DNA from: Gemmatimonadaceae bacterium
GTDB taxonomy: Bacteria; Gemmatimonadota; Gemmatimonadetes; Gemmatimonadales; Gemmatimonadaceae
Length of the DNA stretch: 64,000 nucleotides
Assembly: GCA_020852815.1 (NCBI GenBank)
Contig: JADZAN010000047.1
Location: 62,001-126,000 of the forward strand
Direction of reading: 5' to 3'
The translations under genes were made by a program, and so were the position numbers. The notes under the pieces are model-generated. The model was not told the origin of the DNA, made no database searches, and saw only the letters and a program-made list of their open reading frames with translations. Shown here one piece after another: positions 1 through 12,559 of the stretch (position 1 is the stretch's first letter; each line of letters opens with the position of its first letter).

Positions 1-4
1 TGCC

Positions 5-1948
5 GTGCAGAACTCCACGGGCGAGGCGTGGCAGATCGTGACGATGCCGCAGTCGTCGCAGGTGCTGGCGCGCGACGGCTCGCTCATTGGGGAGATCGGG
101 CGGCAGTGGCGCACGGTGGTGGCGCTGCGCACGCTCCCGCGCTACGTGGCGCAGGCCTTCGTGGCCGTCGAGGACCAGCGTTTCTACCAGCACGACGGAG
201 TGGATCTCGTGGGCGTGGCCGGGGCGCTCAAGGATGCCTTGGGTGGAAGGCTGCGCGGCGCGAGCACCATCACGCAGCAGCTGGTGGGCAACATGCATCC
301 CGACCTCATCGACCGGACCGATCGTACGCCGATGCGGAAGTTGCGCGAGCAGGCGGCGGCCCGGGAGATGGAGCGGCACTACTCGAAGGAGCAGATCCTC
401 GAGGCGTATCTCAACTTCATCCACTTCGGATCGCGCTACTACGGGATCGAGTCGGCGGCGCGTCACTACTTCGGAAAGCCGGCCGCGCGCCTCACGCTGG
501 TCGAGGCGGCAACGCTCGCCGCGCTCCCCAAGGGGCCTGCACTGTACGATCCCGTGCGCCACCCCGATCGTGCGCGCGCGCGCCGTGACCTCGTGCTCTC
601 GCTCATGGCGCAGCAGAAGTACATCACCACCGCGCAGGCAAACGCTGCGCAGCGCGAGCCGGTGGTGACCGCGCCCGACGGGGGACTCGACGCCGCGGCC
701 CCCTACGTGGTGGATGTGGTGCGCGTGCAGGCCGAGCGTGCCGGCGTCAAGCTGGCCGACGGCGGCTTTCGCATCACGACGACGCTCGATCCCGTCATCC
801 AGCGCGCGGCCGACGAGGCGCTGCGCCAGGGGTTGGCCGATGTCGAGTCGCGCCCGGGCTACGGCCACGCGACCTTTGCCAACCGGCCCAAGGGGAGCAC
901 CGACTACCTGCAGGGCGCGGTCGTGGCGCTCGATCCCTTCACCGGCGACGTGCGCGCGCTCGTGGGCGGGCGCGACTACATCGAGTCGCCGTACAACCGC
1001 GCCGTGAACGGGATGCGGCAGCCGGGGTCGGCCTTCAAGCCGGTCGTCTACGCCACCGCCATCGCCGACTCGCTCCCCGCCAACACCATCGTGGCCGACA
1101 CCGCGCTGGCGATCCCGCTCCCCAACCGCTCCCCCTACCGGCCGGAGAACGCCGACGGCGAGTTCCTCGGCGCGCTCACCATGCGCGAGGCGCTGGCGCG
1201 CTCACGCAACCCGGTCGCCGTGCAGCTGGCGATGCAGGCGGGAATGGATTCGGTGATCGCCATGGCACGCTCACTCGGCATTTCGTCGTTTATCGCGCCG
1301 TATCCGTCCAGCGCCATTGGTGCGTCGGTCGTGCAGCCGCTCGACCTCGTGGCCGCCTATGCGACGTTCGCCAACCTGGGGCGGCGCGTGGAGCCGCGCT
1401 TCATCGATCGCGTCGAGGACCGCACCGGGAAGATCGTCTGGCAGCAGCGCCCAAACGCCGGGCAGCAGACGCTGGACCCCAAGGTCGCCTTCATCGTGCG
1501 CGACATGATGCGCGACGCCGTCGAGCGGGGGACGGCGACGTCGGTGCGACGCTTCGTGCCGTCGTCGGTGCCCGTGGCGGGAAAGACCGGGACCACCAAC
1601 GACAACGCCGACGTCTGGTTTGTCGGGATGACGCCCGACCTGGTCGCCGGCGTCTGGCTGGGCTTCGACAAGCCGACCCCGATCGCGCGCGGCGCCGCGG
1701 GGGGCTCGCTGGCTGCCCCCATCTTCGGGCGCCTCGTGCAGCAGGCCGGCGTTGGGCGGGGCGGCGTACCCTGGCTCCCCCCCGAGGGGCTCGTGGTGGC
1801 CGAACTCGACCGCGTGACCGGACAGGTCGCTACCGTCGATACGCCGGCCGACCGGCGCTACGCCGAGTACTTCATTCCCGGCACCGAGCCCCCCATCCTG
1901 CGCATGGACGCCTGGCGCATCCTCCGCTTAGGGCCAATCGTGCACTGA
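5..1948 (+). CDS. Penicillin-binding protein 1a-type bifunctional peptidoglycan glycosyltransferase/transpeptidase (5' partial)
   Basis: Polymerises lipid II and cross-links the stem peptides at the outer face of the inner membrane. 647 residues are visible. The GT51 domain shows EDQRFYQHDGVD (about residues 56-67), GASTITQQL (about 85-93) and EAYLN. The transpeptidase domain shows the active-site SxxK in QPGSAFKP (about 339-346), the SxN triad as SRN (about 399) and KTGTT (about 527). The frame is open to the window edge and no signal-anchor helix is seen, so the true start and the transmembrane segment probably lie upstream; the GTG at 5 is only the first possible start in view. A GC hairpin follows the stop. 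Family assignment is firm; which class A PBP it is cannot be told. Confidence 0.93.
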   Translation: MQNSTGEAWQIVTMPQSSQVLARDGSLIGEIGRQWRTVVALRTLPRYVAQAFVAVEDQRFYQHDGVDLVGVAGALKDALGGRLRGASTITQQLVGNMHPDLIDRTDRTPMRKLREQAAAREMERHYSKEQILEAYLNFIHFGSRYYGIESAARHYFGKPAARLTLVEAATLAALPKGPALYDPVRHPDRARARRDLVLSLMAQQKYITTAQANAAQREPVVTAPDGGLDAAAPYVVDVVRVQAERAGVKLADGGFRITTTLDPVIQRAADEALRQGLADVESRPGYGHATFANRPKGSTDYLQGAVVALDPFTGDVRALVGGRDYIESPYNRAVNGMRQPGSAFKPVVYATAIADSLPANTIVADTALAIPLPNRSPYRPENADGEFLGALTMREALARSRNPVAVQLAMQAGMDSVIAMARSLGISSFIAPYPSSAIGASVVQPLDLVAAYATFANLGRRVEPRFIDRVEDRTGKIVWQQRPNAGQQTLDPKVAFIVRDMMRDAVERGTATSVRRFVPSSVPVAGKTGTTNDNADVWFVGMTPDLVAGVWLGFDKPTPIARGAAGGSLAAPIFGRLVQQAGVGRGGVPWLPPEGLVVAELDRVTGQVATVDTPADRRYAEYFIPGTEPPILRMDAWRILRLGPIVH

Positions 1949-1954
1949 AGAACA

Positions 1955-1986
1955 AGCGCGCCGCGCGCTCCAGCGTGCGGCGCGCT
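1955..1986. terminator. Bidirectional GC hairpin between convergent genes
   Basis: Arms 1955-1969 and 1972-1986 pair over 15 positions with one G-T wobble, between the convergent stops of the PBP gene and the chemoreceptor gene. No T-tract, so intrinsic termination is inferred from position and stem strength only. Confidence 0.55.
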
Positions 1987-2021
1987 GGCCCACGCGCGGT
2001 GTTCCGACGTTGACGCCTGCC

Positions 2022-3371
2022 TCAGCCGGTGCGAATCGTCTTGAGGAAGCGATCCACCTCGCTGCGCAGCAACTCGGCCATGCGCGAGAGCTCGTCCGAG
2101 GCCTGCAGCATCTGGCCGGCGGCGGTGCTCGTCTCGCTCACCGACTCCGAAACGCGCGAGATGCTTCCCGTGACTTGCTGCGTCCCCTGCGCCGCCTCGT
2201 GGATGTTGCGGTTGATCTCGTCCGTGGCAAAGCGCTGGTTGTGAACGGCGTCGGTCACCGCGCTCGTGAGTTCGTGCATCTGCGAGATGGTGCCGCTGAT
2301 CCCGCCAATGGCCTGCGCGGCCTGCTCGCTCGCCTGCTGGATGGCCATCACCTGCGCGCCGATCTCGCTCGTGGCATCGCCCGTCTTGCTGGCGAGGTTC
2401 TTCACCTCGGCGGCGACCACGGCAAAGCCGCGCCCCACCTCACCCGCGCGCGCCGCCTCGATGGCGGCATTCAGCGACAGGAGTCGCGTCTGGCTGGCGA
2501 TGTCGGTGATGAGCTTGACCACGCGCGTGATCTGCCCCGACGCCTTCGTGAGCCCGTTGACGATCTCGTTCGTGTGCTCGGCGGCGCGAACCGCCTCGTG
2601 CGCCATGTCCCGCGAGGCGCGCGTCTGCTGCTCGATGTGACCGACCGTTGCCGTGATCTCCTCGGCGGCGGCGGCCACCGACTCCATCGAGCGGCTGGCC
2701 TCCTCCGAAGCGGCGGCCACCGTGACCGACTGCTGCGAGGTGTGCTCCGCCGTGCCCGACAGCGACTCGGCCGTGGCGCGCGCCTCGGTGGCCGCTGCGG
2801 CCACGTTGTCCACCACCACCTTGATGGCCGCCTCGAATTCATCCGCCAGGCGCAAACGGTCCGCTGCCGCCTCGCGCAGCTGCCGCGACTTCGCCGCCAT
2901 CTGGTCGGTGGCGCTGTTGATCAGTCGCGCCGCCATGCGATAGTTGCCCAGCAGCCCGCGCTCCAGCACCCGGCGCCAGTACTTCTCGTCGCTGGCGTGC
3001 TGCAGCGAGGCGCGGGCCTCGCGCACAAAGGCGTCCGTGAGGTCCAGCAGGTGGTTGATCGAGCGCGACAGGTCGCCTAACGGGCCGTCGCGCCGGATGC
3101 CCAGCACACGGTGCTCGAGGTCGCCCTCGGCGGTCTCGCGGCAGACCGCGGTCATGCGGGCGATCCCTTCCCGATACTCGGCCAGCTCAGCGCGCAACGC
3201 ATCGCGCTCGGCGACGGCTTCGTCCCGCTCCTGACGAATGGACTCGAGCGAGTCCTGCAGCGCCGATACCGCGAGCGCTGACGGTCGCGCGGGACGCGCG
3301 CCCTGGCTGTCAACGGCGCGCTGGGGGTCGAGCGGCTTGGTGGCCCGGCGGGGGGTGGAGGTGCGAGACAT
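2022..3371 (-). CDS. Soluble methyl-accepting chemotaxis protein
   Basis: Cytoplasmic signal transducer that would control CheA/CheW; 449 residues. No transmembrane segment or periplasmic domain is visible. A basic, disordered N-terminus and a coiled coil (about 40-75) lead to a segment with EKYWRRVLERGLLGNYRMAA (about 133-152), of a type seen in soluble PAS-linked receptors, then the long signalling hairpin with the highly conserved tip SLNAAIEAARAGEVGRGFAV (about 298-317) and VAAEVKNLA just after. It has no sensor domain of its own. The gene immediately upstream on the same strand, 54 bp away, encodes a lone Aer-like PAS domain, so the two probably form a split energy or redox sensor. No che kinase genes are nearby. 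Confidence 0.9.
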   Translation of the reverse strand: MSRTSTPRRATKPLDPQRAVDSQGARPARPSALAVSALQDSLESIRQERDEAVAERDALRAELAEYREGIARMTAVCRETAEGDLEHRVLGIRRDGPLGDLSRSINHLLDLTDAFVREARASLQHASDEKYWRRVLERGLLGNYRMAARLINSATDQMAAKSRQLREAAADRLRLADEFEAAIKVVVDNVAAAATEARATAESLSGTAEHTSQQSVTVAAASEEASRSMESVAAAAEEITATVGHIEQQTRASRDMAHEAVRAAEHTNEIVNGLTKASGQITRVVKLITDIASQTRLLSLNAAIEAARAGEVGRGFAVVAAEVKNLASKTGDATSEIGAQVMAIQQASEQAAQAIGGISGTISQMHELTSAVTDAVHNQRFATDEINRNIHEAAQGTQQVTGSISRVSESVSETSTAAGQMLQASDELSRMAELLRSEVDRFLKTIRTG

Positions 3372-3425
3372 GGCGACCTGTCAGGAGGGGCGAAATGGCG
3401 GGGAATGCGAGACGAACGGCGAGAC

Positions 3426-3956
3426 TCAGAGCGACCAGACCCACTCGTCGTAGGCGATACCCGCCGTGGCGAGCGTGGCCTCGAGCAGGGCGACCGAGGC
3501 CACGAGGCCGTCCTTGCGGTCGGAGTGGCGACGCTCGGCGTCGAGCAGCGCCCCGTAGATCGGCTTCACCTTCTCCAGCTTGGACGGCTCCGGCACGCGA
3601 CGGTTGGAGTGGTATCCAACAATCGTCCCGTTGCGGTCGAACGACGGCGTCACGTGCGCCAGGACCCAGTAGTTGTCCCCGTTCCGCGCCATGTTGTTGA
3701 CGTAGGCAAAGACCTCACGGCCGGCGCCCAGCGTGTCCCACAGCAGCTTGAACACCGCGCGTGGCATGTCGGGATGACGGATGATCGAGTGCGGCGCACC
3801 AAGCAGCTCGTGCTCCTCATAGCCGGACACGCGAATGAACACGTCGTTGGCGTACGTGATCTTCCCCTGCAGGTCGGTCTTCGAGACGATGATCTCGTCT
3901 TCACCGAAAGTGCGCGCGCGCCCCGACGGGACTATCTGCGTGCGGGCGATGCTCAT
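3426..3956 (-). CDS. Aer-like PAS domain protein (partner of the soluble chemoreceptor)
   Basis: 176 residues from the ATG at 3956; the longer open frame upstream has no better start and its extension is low-complexity. A single PAS domain (about 20-125) has the Aer-type signature: DLQGKITYANDVFIRVSGY, then SIIRHPDMPRAVFKLLWDTL and NGDNYWVLAHVTPSFDRNG. In E. coli Aer this fold binds FAD and reads redox state; FAD binding here is inferred. The C-terminal 50 residues are helical with no transmembrane segment. Same strand and 54 bp ahead of the soluble chemoreceptor, resembling the two-protein CetB/CetA arrangement rather than one-piece Aer. Confidence 0.85.
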   Translation of the reverse strand: MSIARTQIVPSGRARTFGEDEIIVSKTDLQGKITYANDVFIRVSGYEEHELLGAPHSIIRHPDMPRAVFKLLWDTLGAGREVFAYVNNMARNGDNYWVLAHVTPSFDRNGTIVGYHSNRRVPEPSKLEKVKPIYGALLDAERRHSDRKDGLVASVALLEATLATAGIAYDEWVWSL

Positions 3957-4147
3957 GGTCGTCAGCGGACGAAGGACTGGAAGCCGATGGACACGATGTA
4001 CTGGCAATGGTGTCGGCACGACTCCACTACTCCTGTATCGGGGATTGCCCGACATCCGGACTGTCTCTCGCGCGCCGCTGTGTTGGCCGCACCCTCACGT
4101 GCGCTTGGGGCCGGGCCAGCGCGCCCCTCGCGGCGCGCCCCGCGCCG

Positions 4148-5398
<1,251 letters not shown>

Positions 5399-5503
5399 GG
5401 CGGGCGCGTCGGGTGTCTCGCCCCTACGGGCGGCGTGCGGCAGAAGTTCCGCAGGGGCGAGCCCGGCTGGCGCGTCGCCTCGCGCCGCATCCCCCTGCAA
5501 ATG

Positions 5504-5531
5504 AAACGGGCGCCCGCGCGGGCGCCCGTTT
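5504..5531 (-). terminator. Perfect 28-nt palindrome, terminator of lon
   Basis: Each base at 5504-5517 pairs with 5518-5531; on the minus strand the stem ends in a short T run. It sits 25 bp after the lon stop and before the permease gene. Confidence 0.75.
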
Positions 5532-5556
5532 TGCTCGTCGTGCCTTCGCCGACACG

Positions 5557-8100
<2,544 letters not shown>

Positions 8101-8250
8101 GGCTCTGGAGAATCGAGTGGTCGAGGGGAGAGCAATGAGAATCGACGGGCGACGCGATCTCGAGCGGTACCGGACCTTGCCGGCCTGCACCGAGAGGCGC
8201 GAGTCGCACGACGACGGCTCCTCCCCCTCTGTGCACGCCCCGGGCTCACC

Positions 8251-8279
8251 GTATTACGCCACGCTGACGGGGTTTGCAA
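8251..8279 (-). promoter_or_regulatory. Candidate sigma-70 promoter of lon
   Basis: On the minus strand TTGCAA (8279-8274) is followed after 17 bp by TAATAC (8256-8251), about 145 nt ahead of the lon ATG. No CIRCE element or sigma-32-type sequence was recognised. Confidence 0.4.
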
Positions 8280-8341
8280 CTTTCGCGGGCCATTCTGACG
8301 TAGTGGCTCCGGCAGTGCGCCGTTGCGGCCGGTCCCCGCGC

Positions 8342-8370
8342 TAGACGCTGTTCCGGTCCAATGCTACACT
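8342..8370 (+). promoter_or_regulatory. Candidate sigma-70 promoter of the tandem kinase genes
   Basis: TAGACG (8342-8347), 17 bp spacer, TACACT (8365-8370), with TG one base before the -10 (extended -10). Its position after the TTG at 8323 and before the GTG at 8413 supports the latter as start codon. Confidence 0.5.
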
Positions 8371-8412
8371 ACGACGCTGGTTTCGCCCTCAGATTCCACT
8401 GCTCCCCCTCGA

Positions 8413-10350
8413 GTGCCCGACCCCATCGTTTCGTCCTCCGACTCCGAGCTTCGCGCGCATGTCGAACGCGTCCTGAGCGCGAACTACGAGTTGGACCGGG
8501 AGATCGGGCGCGGGGGGATGGGAATCGTCTACCTGGCGCGCGACCGGCGACTCAAACGGCAGGTGGCCGTCAAGCTCCTCCCCCCGGAACTCGCCTTCAG
8601 GTCCGAGATCCGGACGCGCTTCCTGCGCGAGGCCGAGACCGCGGCACAGCTCAGCCACCCCCACATCGTCCCGATCTACTCGGTCGACGAGCGCGAGGGG
8701 CTGGTCTACTTCGTGATGGCCTATGTGGACGGCGAGAACCTGGCCGCCCGTCTCCATCACCATGGTGCACTCGACTTTGACGAGGCGCGGCGCGTCCTGC
8801 TCGAGGTCGCTCGCGCGCTCGACTTTGCGCACGAGCGCGGCGTCGTGCACCGCGACATCAAGCCCGACAACATCCTCATGAGCGCCGAGGATGGGCGGGT
8901 GATGGTGACCGATTTCGGGATTGCCCGCGCCGTGAGCGACGGCGACGCGCGACTCACCGCGACCGGCATGGCGATCGGGACACCGGCCTACATGTCGCCC
9001 GAGCAGTCGATGGGCGAGCGCGAAGTGGACGGGCGCAGCGATCTCTATTCGCTTGGCGTCGTGGCGTATCAGATGATCACCGGCGAACTCCCGTTCAACG
9101 CCTCGAGCACGCCGGCGCTCCTCGTCAAGCACATCTCCGAGGTCCCCACTCCGATCCAGCAGCGGCGCCCCGATGTCCCGGCCGACCTGGGGCGCGCGGT
9201 GATGATGATGCTGGAGAAGGAGCCCGACAACCGCTTCCCCAGCGCGGCGTCGCTCGTCGCGGCGCTGGAGAGCGGCGACGTCCCGGTCCCGCGCAACGGC
9301 GGGCCGCTCTCGTTAGGCTCGCTCCCCCAGCGCTCGGCCACCGAGGCGGCGTCGCTGCGCCCGGGGCAGATGGCGCAACACATCGAGGTTGGCGCGCCGA
9401 CCGAAGAAGAGCTGGTGCGCTGGCGAGCCCCGAACGTGAAGGCGTTCCGCCGCAAGCTCGCGCCGTGGATGTTCGCCGGCGGGGCGAGCATCGTCGTATC
9501 CGCCTTCGGCGGCCCCGACTTCGCCGGGCTGTGGGGGATGTACTCGATCTACATGGCGTGGAAGTACGCGCAGCTGTGGTCCGATGGCTACGACTGGCGC
9601 GACATCCTCAAGGAGCCCAGGGATCGTCTCTTCTTCGACGTGGTGGCCGAGTGGGGCGACAACGTGAAGGCGCTGTGGGATCCGGCCAAGCGTTCGGAGA
9701 TGCGCGAGCGCAAGCGCCTGCGCGAGGGCGTGGGCTCCGCGCTGTTCGAACGCGCCGACTCGCCGGTGCCGGTTGCGGCGGGGCGGTCGCCTAACGACCT
9801 GGCCGCGCTGTCGGCGTCGAGCGCGCGCACCGTGCAGGACGCACGGCGCAACCGGGAGGAGATCCTCCGCCTCATCGAGACGCTCCCCAAGAAGGAGCGC
9901 TCGCTCCTGGGCGACGTGCCGCAGTCGGCCATCGCGCTGTACCAGAAGATCGAGGCGCTGTCGTTGCAGGTGGCGGAGCTCGAACGCAACGTCCCCGCGG
10001 AGTCGTCGGCGCAGCTCGACGCCGAGATTGCGCGCCTCGAGGGAGAGGCGAACCCGCTGGATACGCGCGCCAGTGAGGAGCGCGTGCGCCGGCTGGCGTA
10101 CCTCAAGCGCCAGCGGCGCGCCGTCGCCGACCTGGGGGGGCGCCTCGCCGCCGCGCGGGAGAAACTGGAGAGCTGCCAGGTCGCGCTCCAGAACATGCGC
10201 CTCGAGGTGGTGCGCCTGCGGAACGGGCCGCAGAACTACCAGACCATCACCTCCGTCGCCGAGAAGGCGATTGCGCTCGGGCGCGAGGTGGACGCCGTCG
10301 TGTACGCGCGCGACGAGGTTGCCAAACTCAAGATAGGAGGACGGGGGTAA
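8413..10350 (+). CDS. PknB-like serine/threonine protein kinase with 2TM and coiled-coil tail
   Basis: 645 residues from GTG 8413, chosen because a good promoter lies between it and the more upstream TTG at 8323. The Hanks-type kinase domain (about 18-285) is complete: GRGGMGIVYLARD P-loop, VAVKLL lysine, HRDIKPDNIL catalytic loop, DFGIA, and GTPAYMSPEQ activation segment. A linker (about 285-340) is followed by two close hydrophobic helices (LAPWMFAGGASIVVSAFGG and GLWGMYSIYMAWKYAQLW) and a C-terminal coiled coil of about 180 residues. There is no PASTA or other extracellular domain, so the protein probably senses inside the cell or at the membrane. The next gene is a paralogue with the same layout, 55 bp downstream. 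The substrate is unknown. Confidence 0.9.
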   Translation: MPDPIVSSSDSELRAHVERVLSANYELDREIGRGGMGIVYLARDRRLKRQVAVKLLPPELAFRSEIRTRFLREAETAAQLSHPHIVPIYSVDEREGLVYFVMAYVDGENLAARLHHHGALDFDEARRVLLEVARALDFAHERGVVHRDIKPDNILMSAEDGRVMVTDFGIARAVSDGDARLTATGMAIGTPAYMSPEQSMGEREVDGRSDLYSLGVVAYQMITGELPFNASSTPALLVKHISEVPTPIQQRRPDVPADLGRAVMMMLEKEPDNRFPSAASLVAALESGDVPVPRNGGPLSLGSLPQRSATEAASLRPGQMAQHIEVGAPTEEELVRWRAPNVKAFRRKLAPWMFAGGASIVVSAFGGPDFAGLWGMYSIYMAWKYAQLWSDGYDWRDILKEPRDRLFFDVVAEWGDNVKALWDPAKRSEMRERKRLREGVGSALFERADSPVPVAAGRSPNDLAALSASSARTVQDARRNREEILRLIETLPKKERSLLGDVPQSAIALYQKIEALSLQVAELERNVPAESSAQLDAEIARLEGEANPLDTRASEERVRRLAYLKRQRRAVADLGGRLAAAREKLESCQVALQNMRLEVVRLRNGPQNYQTITSVAEKAIALGREVDAVVYARDEVAKLKIGGRG

Positions 10351-10355
10351 CGTGC

Positions 10356-10383
10356 GGCGGTGCGGTCCACGGACCGCGCCGCC
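10356..10383 (+). terminator. Hairpin between the two kinase genes
   Basis: Arms 10356-10368 and 10371-10383 pair over 13 positions with one wobble, followed by TTGA rather than a T-tract. Could be a partial terminator or attenuator between the two kinases. Confidence 0.45.
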
Positions 10384-10405
10384 TTGACCGTTGCCACGCT
10401 CCACC

Positions 10406-12538
10406 ATGACCGATCCCCTCCGCGAACGCGTTGGCGCCGCACTCGGCGGCACGTACGAGATCGAGGGTGAACTCGGTCGCGGCGGGATGGGCGTCGTGTA
10501 CCGTGCGATGGACCGCAAGCTGCGGCGCGCGGTCGCCATCAAGGTCCTCCCCCCCGAACTCGCCTTCCGTGACGACGTGCGCCAGCGCTTCCTGCGCGAG
10601 GCGCAGACCGCGGCGCAGCTCAACCATCCCAACATCGTCCCCATCTACGCCGTCGAGGAGCGCGACGGGCTCGTCTGCTTCGTGATGGCGCTGGTGGAAG
10701 GCGAGCCGCTGGCGTTGCGGCTGGCGACAAACCCCCGCCCGCCGGTGGCCGAGGTGTGCCGCATCCTGCGCGGCGTCGCCGATGCGCTGGCGTATGCGCA
10801 CGGGCGCGGCATCGTCCATCGCGACGTCAAGCCCGACAACATCCTCATCGATCGCGCCACGGGGCGCCCGATGGTCACCGACTTCGGGATCGCGCGCGCC
10901 GCCGAGGGCGATGCGCGACTCACCGTCACCGGGATCGCCGTCGGAACGCCGGCCTACATGTCGCCCGAGCAGGCGATGGGTGAGCGCGAGATCGACGGGC
11001 GCTCGGATCTCTACTCGCTGGCGATCGTTGCCTACCAGATGCTGGTGGGCGAGCTCCCGTTCCAGGCGGGGAACACGCCGGCGATGCTGATGAAGCACAT
11101 CAGCGACACGCCGCGACCGCTGCGCGAGTACCGTCGCGACCTGTCGCCGCTGCTCGTGGCGGCGATCGAGCGCGCGATGGCCAAGCGGCCGTCGGATCGC
11201 TGGGACGATGCCGGGGCGTTTCGCGACGCCATTGCCGCGGTGGAGGGCGGGGTGGGCGCGCTCCCGCCGGCGTCGCTGCCGCCAGCCGCAACGCGCGCGC
11301 CCGCCGAGTCGCCGCGCGACGCGCGACTGTCGTCGGCGTGGAAGCACGCGGCGCCGCGGCCATCGGCTCGTCCGACGGCCGGTGGCGAGGGGGAGGCGGC
11401 GCCGCGGGCCCCCGACGGGGCGGGGCTCGCGGCGAGCGTGCGCGCCATCGTGCGCGGTGTGGAGCACCAGGTCGCGGACCAGGCGCGCTACGCCCAGCGC
11501 ATGGCCGACGAGGCGGCGCGCGATGCCATCGAGGCCGCCAACGCCGGGTGGGGGGGGGCGCCGCGCCGTGCGCCCAACCCGGGAATGCAGCCAATGCCCG
11601 CCGTCCCGTCGTGGATGCCCGAGTCGTGGCGCGAGGTGCGCGAGCAGTCGCGCATGACCCGGCGCGACGCCCGCTCGCAGCGCGCCGCGCTCCGCGGCCG
11701 GGAGAGCCTGGACGCCTTTCAGCAGCTCGGCGTCGTCGATCGCATTCGCGCCTTCCGCCGCAGGGCCGCCAGTTCGGTCGTCACCGTCGGCTTCCTTGGC
11801 GTCATCAACGCGATGTTCACCCCCGACTTTCCCTGGGTGATCTTTCCCGCTCTGGCGATGACCATCCCCCTCGCGCAGCGCTTCGCGTCGCTCTGGGCCG
11901 ACGGCGTTCGGCTGCGCGACATCTTCGGCGCCGAGGCATCGCGCGCGCTCAAGGCGCATGGGGAGGGCGCCGCGATGGCGGTGCTCCCCACGCCAACACA
12001 GGCCGCGCAGCCGATGGTGCCGCCCGACGTGCTGGCCGGGACCTACGGCGAGCACGTGCGCCGCGCGGCCTCCGATCGGCGCGCCGTGCACGAAGTGCTC
12101 GCCAAGCTCACCAAGGCCGACAAGGACCTGATTCCCGACGTCGCCCCCACGGTCGACTCGCTCACCGAGCGCGTGGCATCGTTGGCCCAGGCGCTGCACC
12201 GCCTGGAGGATGACGTGCAGCCGGCGGCGCTCGAGGCTCTCGACCAGCGGATCGCAGCAGCGCGTGAGCAGCCCGAATCGCGCGAGCGCGACCAGAAGGT
12301 GGCCCTCCTCGAGCGGCAACGCGCCACGCTGGCCGACCTCGCGTCGCGCCACGAGACGCTGCGCACCCAGCTGGAGAGCGCGTCGCTCGTGCTGCAGAAC
12401 ATGCGCCTCGACATGATCGCCCTGCGCTCGGCCGGCGTGCAGTCGGCAATCGACGATGTCTCCTCGGCGACGCAGGAGGCGCGCGCCGTGTCGCGCGATA
12501 TCGCGCACGTGCTCGACGCCGCCCGCCAGGTTCGTTAG
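10406..12538 (+). CDS. PknB-like serine/threonine protein kinase, paralogue of the preceding gene
   Basis: 710 residues from ATG 10406. The kinase domain (about 14-270) has GRGGMGVVYRAMD, the VAIKVL lysine, HRDVKPDNIL, DFGIA and GTPAYMSPEQ, so it should be active. A Pro/Ala-rich disordered linker (about 275-425) is longer than in the first kinase. Then comes a 2TM-like pair (SVVTVGFLGVINAMFT, then PWVIFPALAMTIPLA) and a C-terminal coiled coil that matches the first kinase at its end (VLQNMRLDMIALRSAG against ALQNMRLEVVRLRNGP). This is a recent-looking tandem duplication in which the linkers diverged and catalytic and tail domains were kept. It ends with CGTTAGG, a heptamer that recurs throughout the window. 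Confidence 0.9.
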   Translation: MTDPLRERVGAALGGTYEIEGELGRGGMGVVYRAMDRKLRRAVAIKVLPPELAFRDDVRQRFLREAQTAAQLNHPNIVPIYAVEERDGLVCFVMALVEGEPLALRLATNPRPPVAEVCRILRGVADALAYAHGRGIVHRDVKPDNILIDRATGRPMVTDFGIARAAEGDARLTVTGIAVGTPAYMSPEQAMGEREIDGRSDLYSLAIVAYQMLVGELPFQAGNTPAMLMKHISDTPRPLREYRRDLSPLLVAAIERAMAKRPSDRWDDAGAFRDAIAAVEGGVGALPPASLPPAATRAPAESPRDARLSSAWKHAAPRPSARPTAGGEGEAAPRAPDGAGLAASVRAIVRGVEHQVADQARYAQRMADEAARDAIEAANAGWGGAPRRAPNPGMQPMPAVPSWMPESWREVREQSRMTRRDARSQRAALRGRESLDAFQQLGVVDRIRAFRRRAASSVVTVGFLGVINAMFTPDFPWVIFPALAMTIPLAQRFASLWADGVRLRDIFGAEASRALKAHGEGAAMAVLPTPTQAAQPMVPPDVLAGTYGEHVRRAASDRRAVHEVLAKLTKADKDLIPDVAPTVDSLTERVASLAQALHRLEDDVQPAALEALDQRIAAAREQPESRERDQKVALLERQRATLADLASRHETLRTQLESASLVLQNMRLDMIALRSAGVQSAIDDVSSATQEARAVSRDIAHVLDAARQVR

Positions 12539-12559
12539 GCCGTCCCACTTCCAAGAGCC

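Larger units (their letters stand above)
8101..8412. other. Divergent intergenic region between lon and the first kinase gene
   Basis: 312 bp without a convincing gene. It holds the candidate lon promoter on the minus strand and the candidate kinase promoter on the plus strand, both listed separately. No repeats or RNA gene seen. Confidence 0.6.

Noticed and set aside
2010-3080. Long plus-strand frame antisense to the chemoreceptor
   Set aside because: Shadow of an obvious MCP; composition is Arg/His/Leu-rich with no domain.
8323-8412. Start of the first kinase at TTG 8323
   Set aside because: It would lie upstream of the best promoter, and the extra residues are not like the paralogue.
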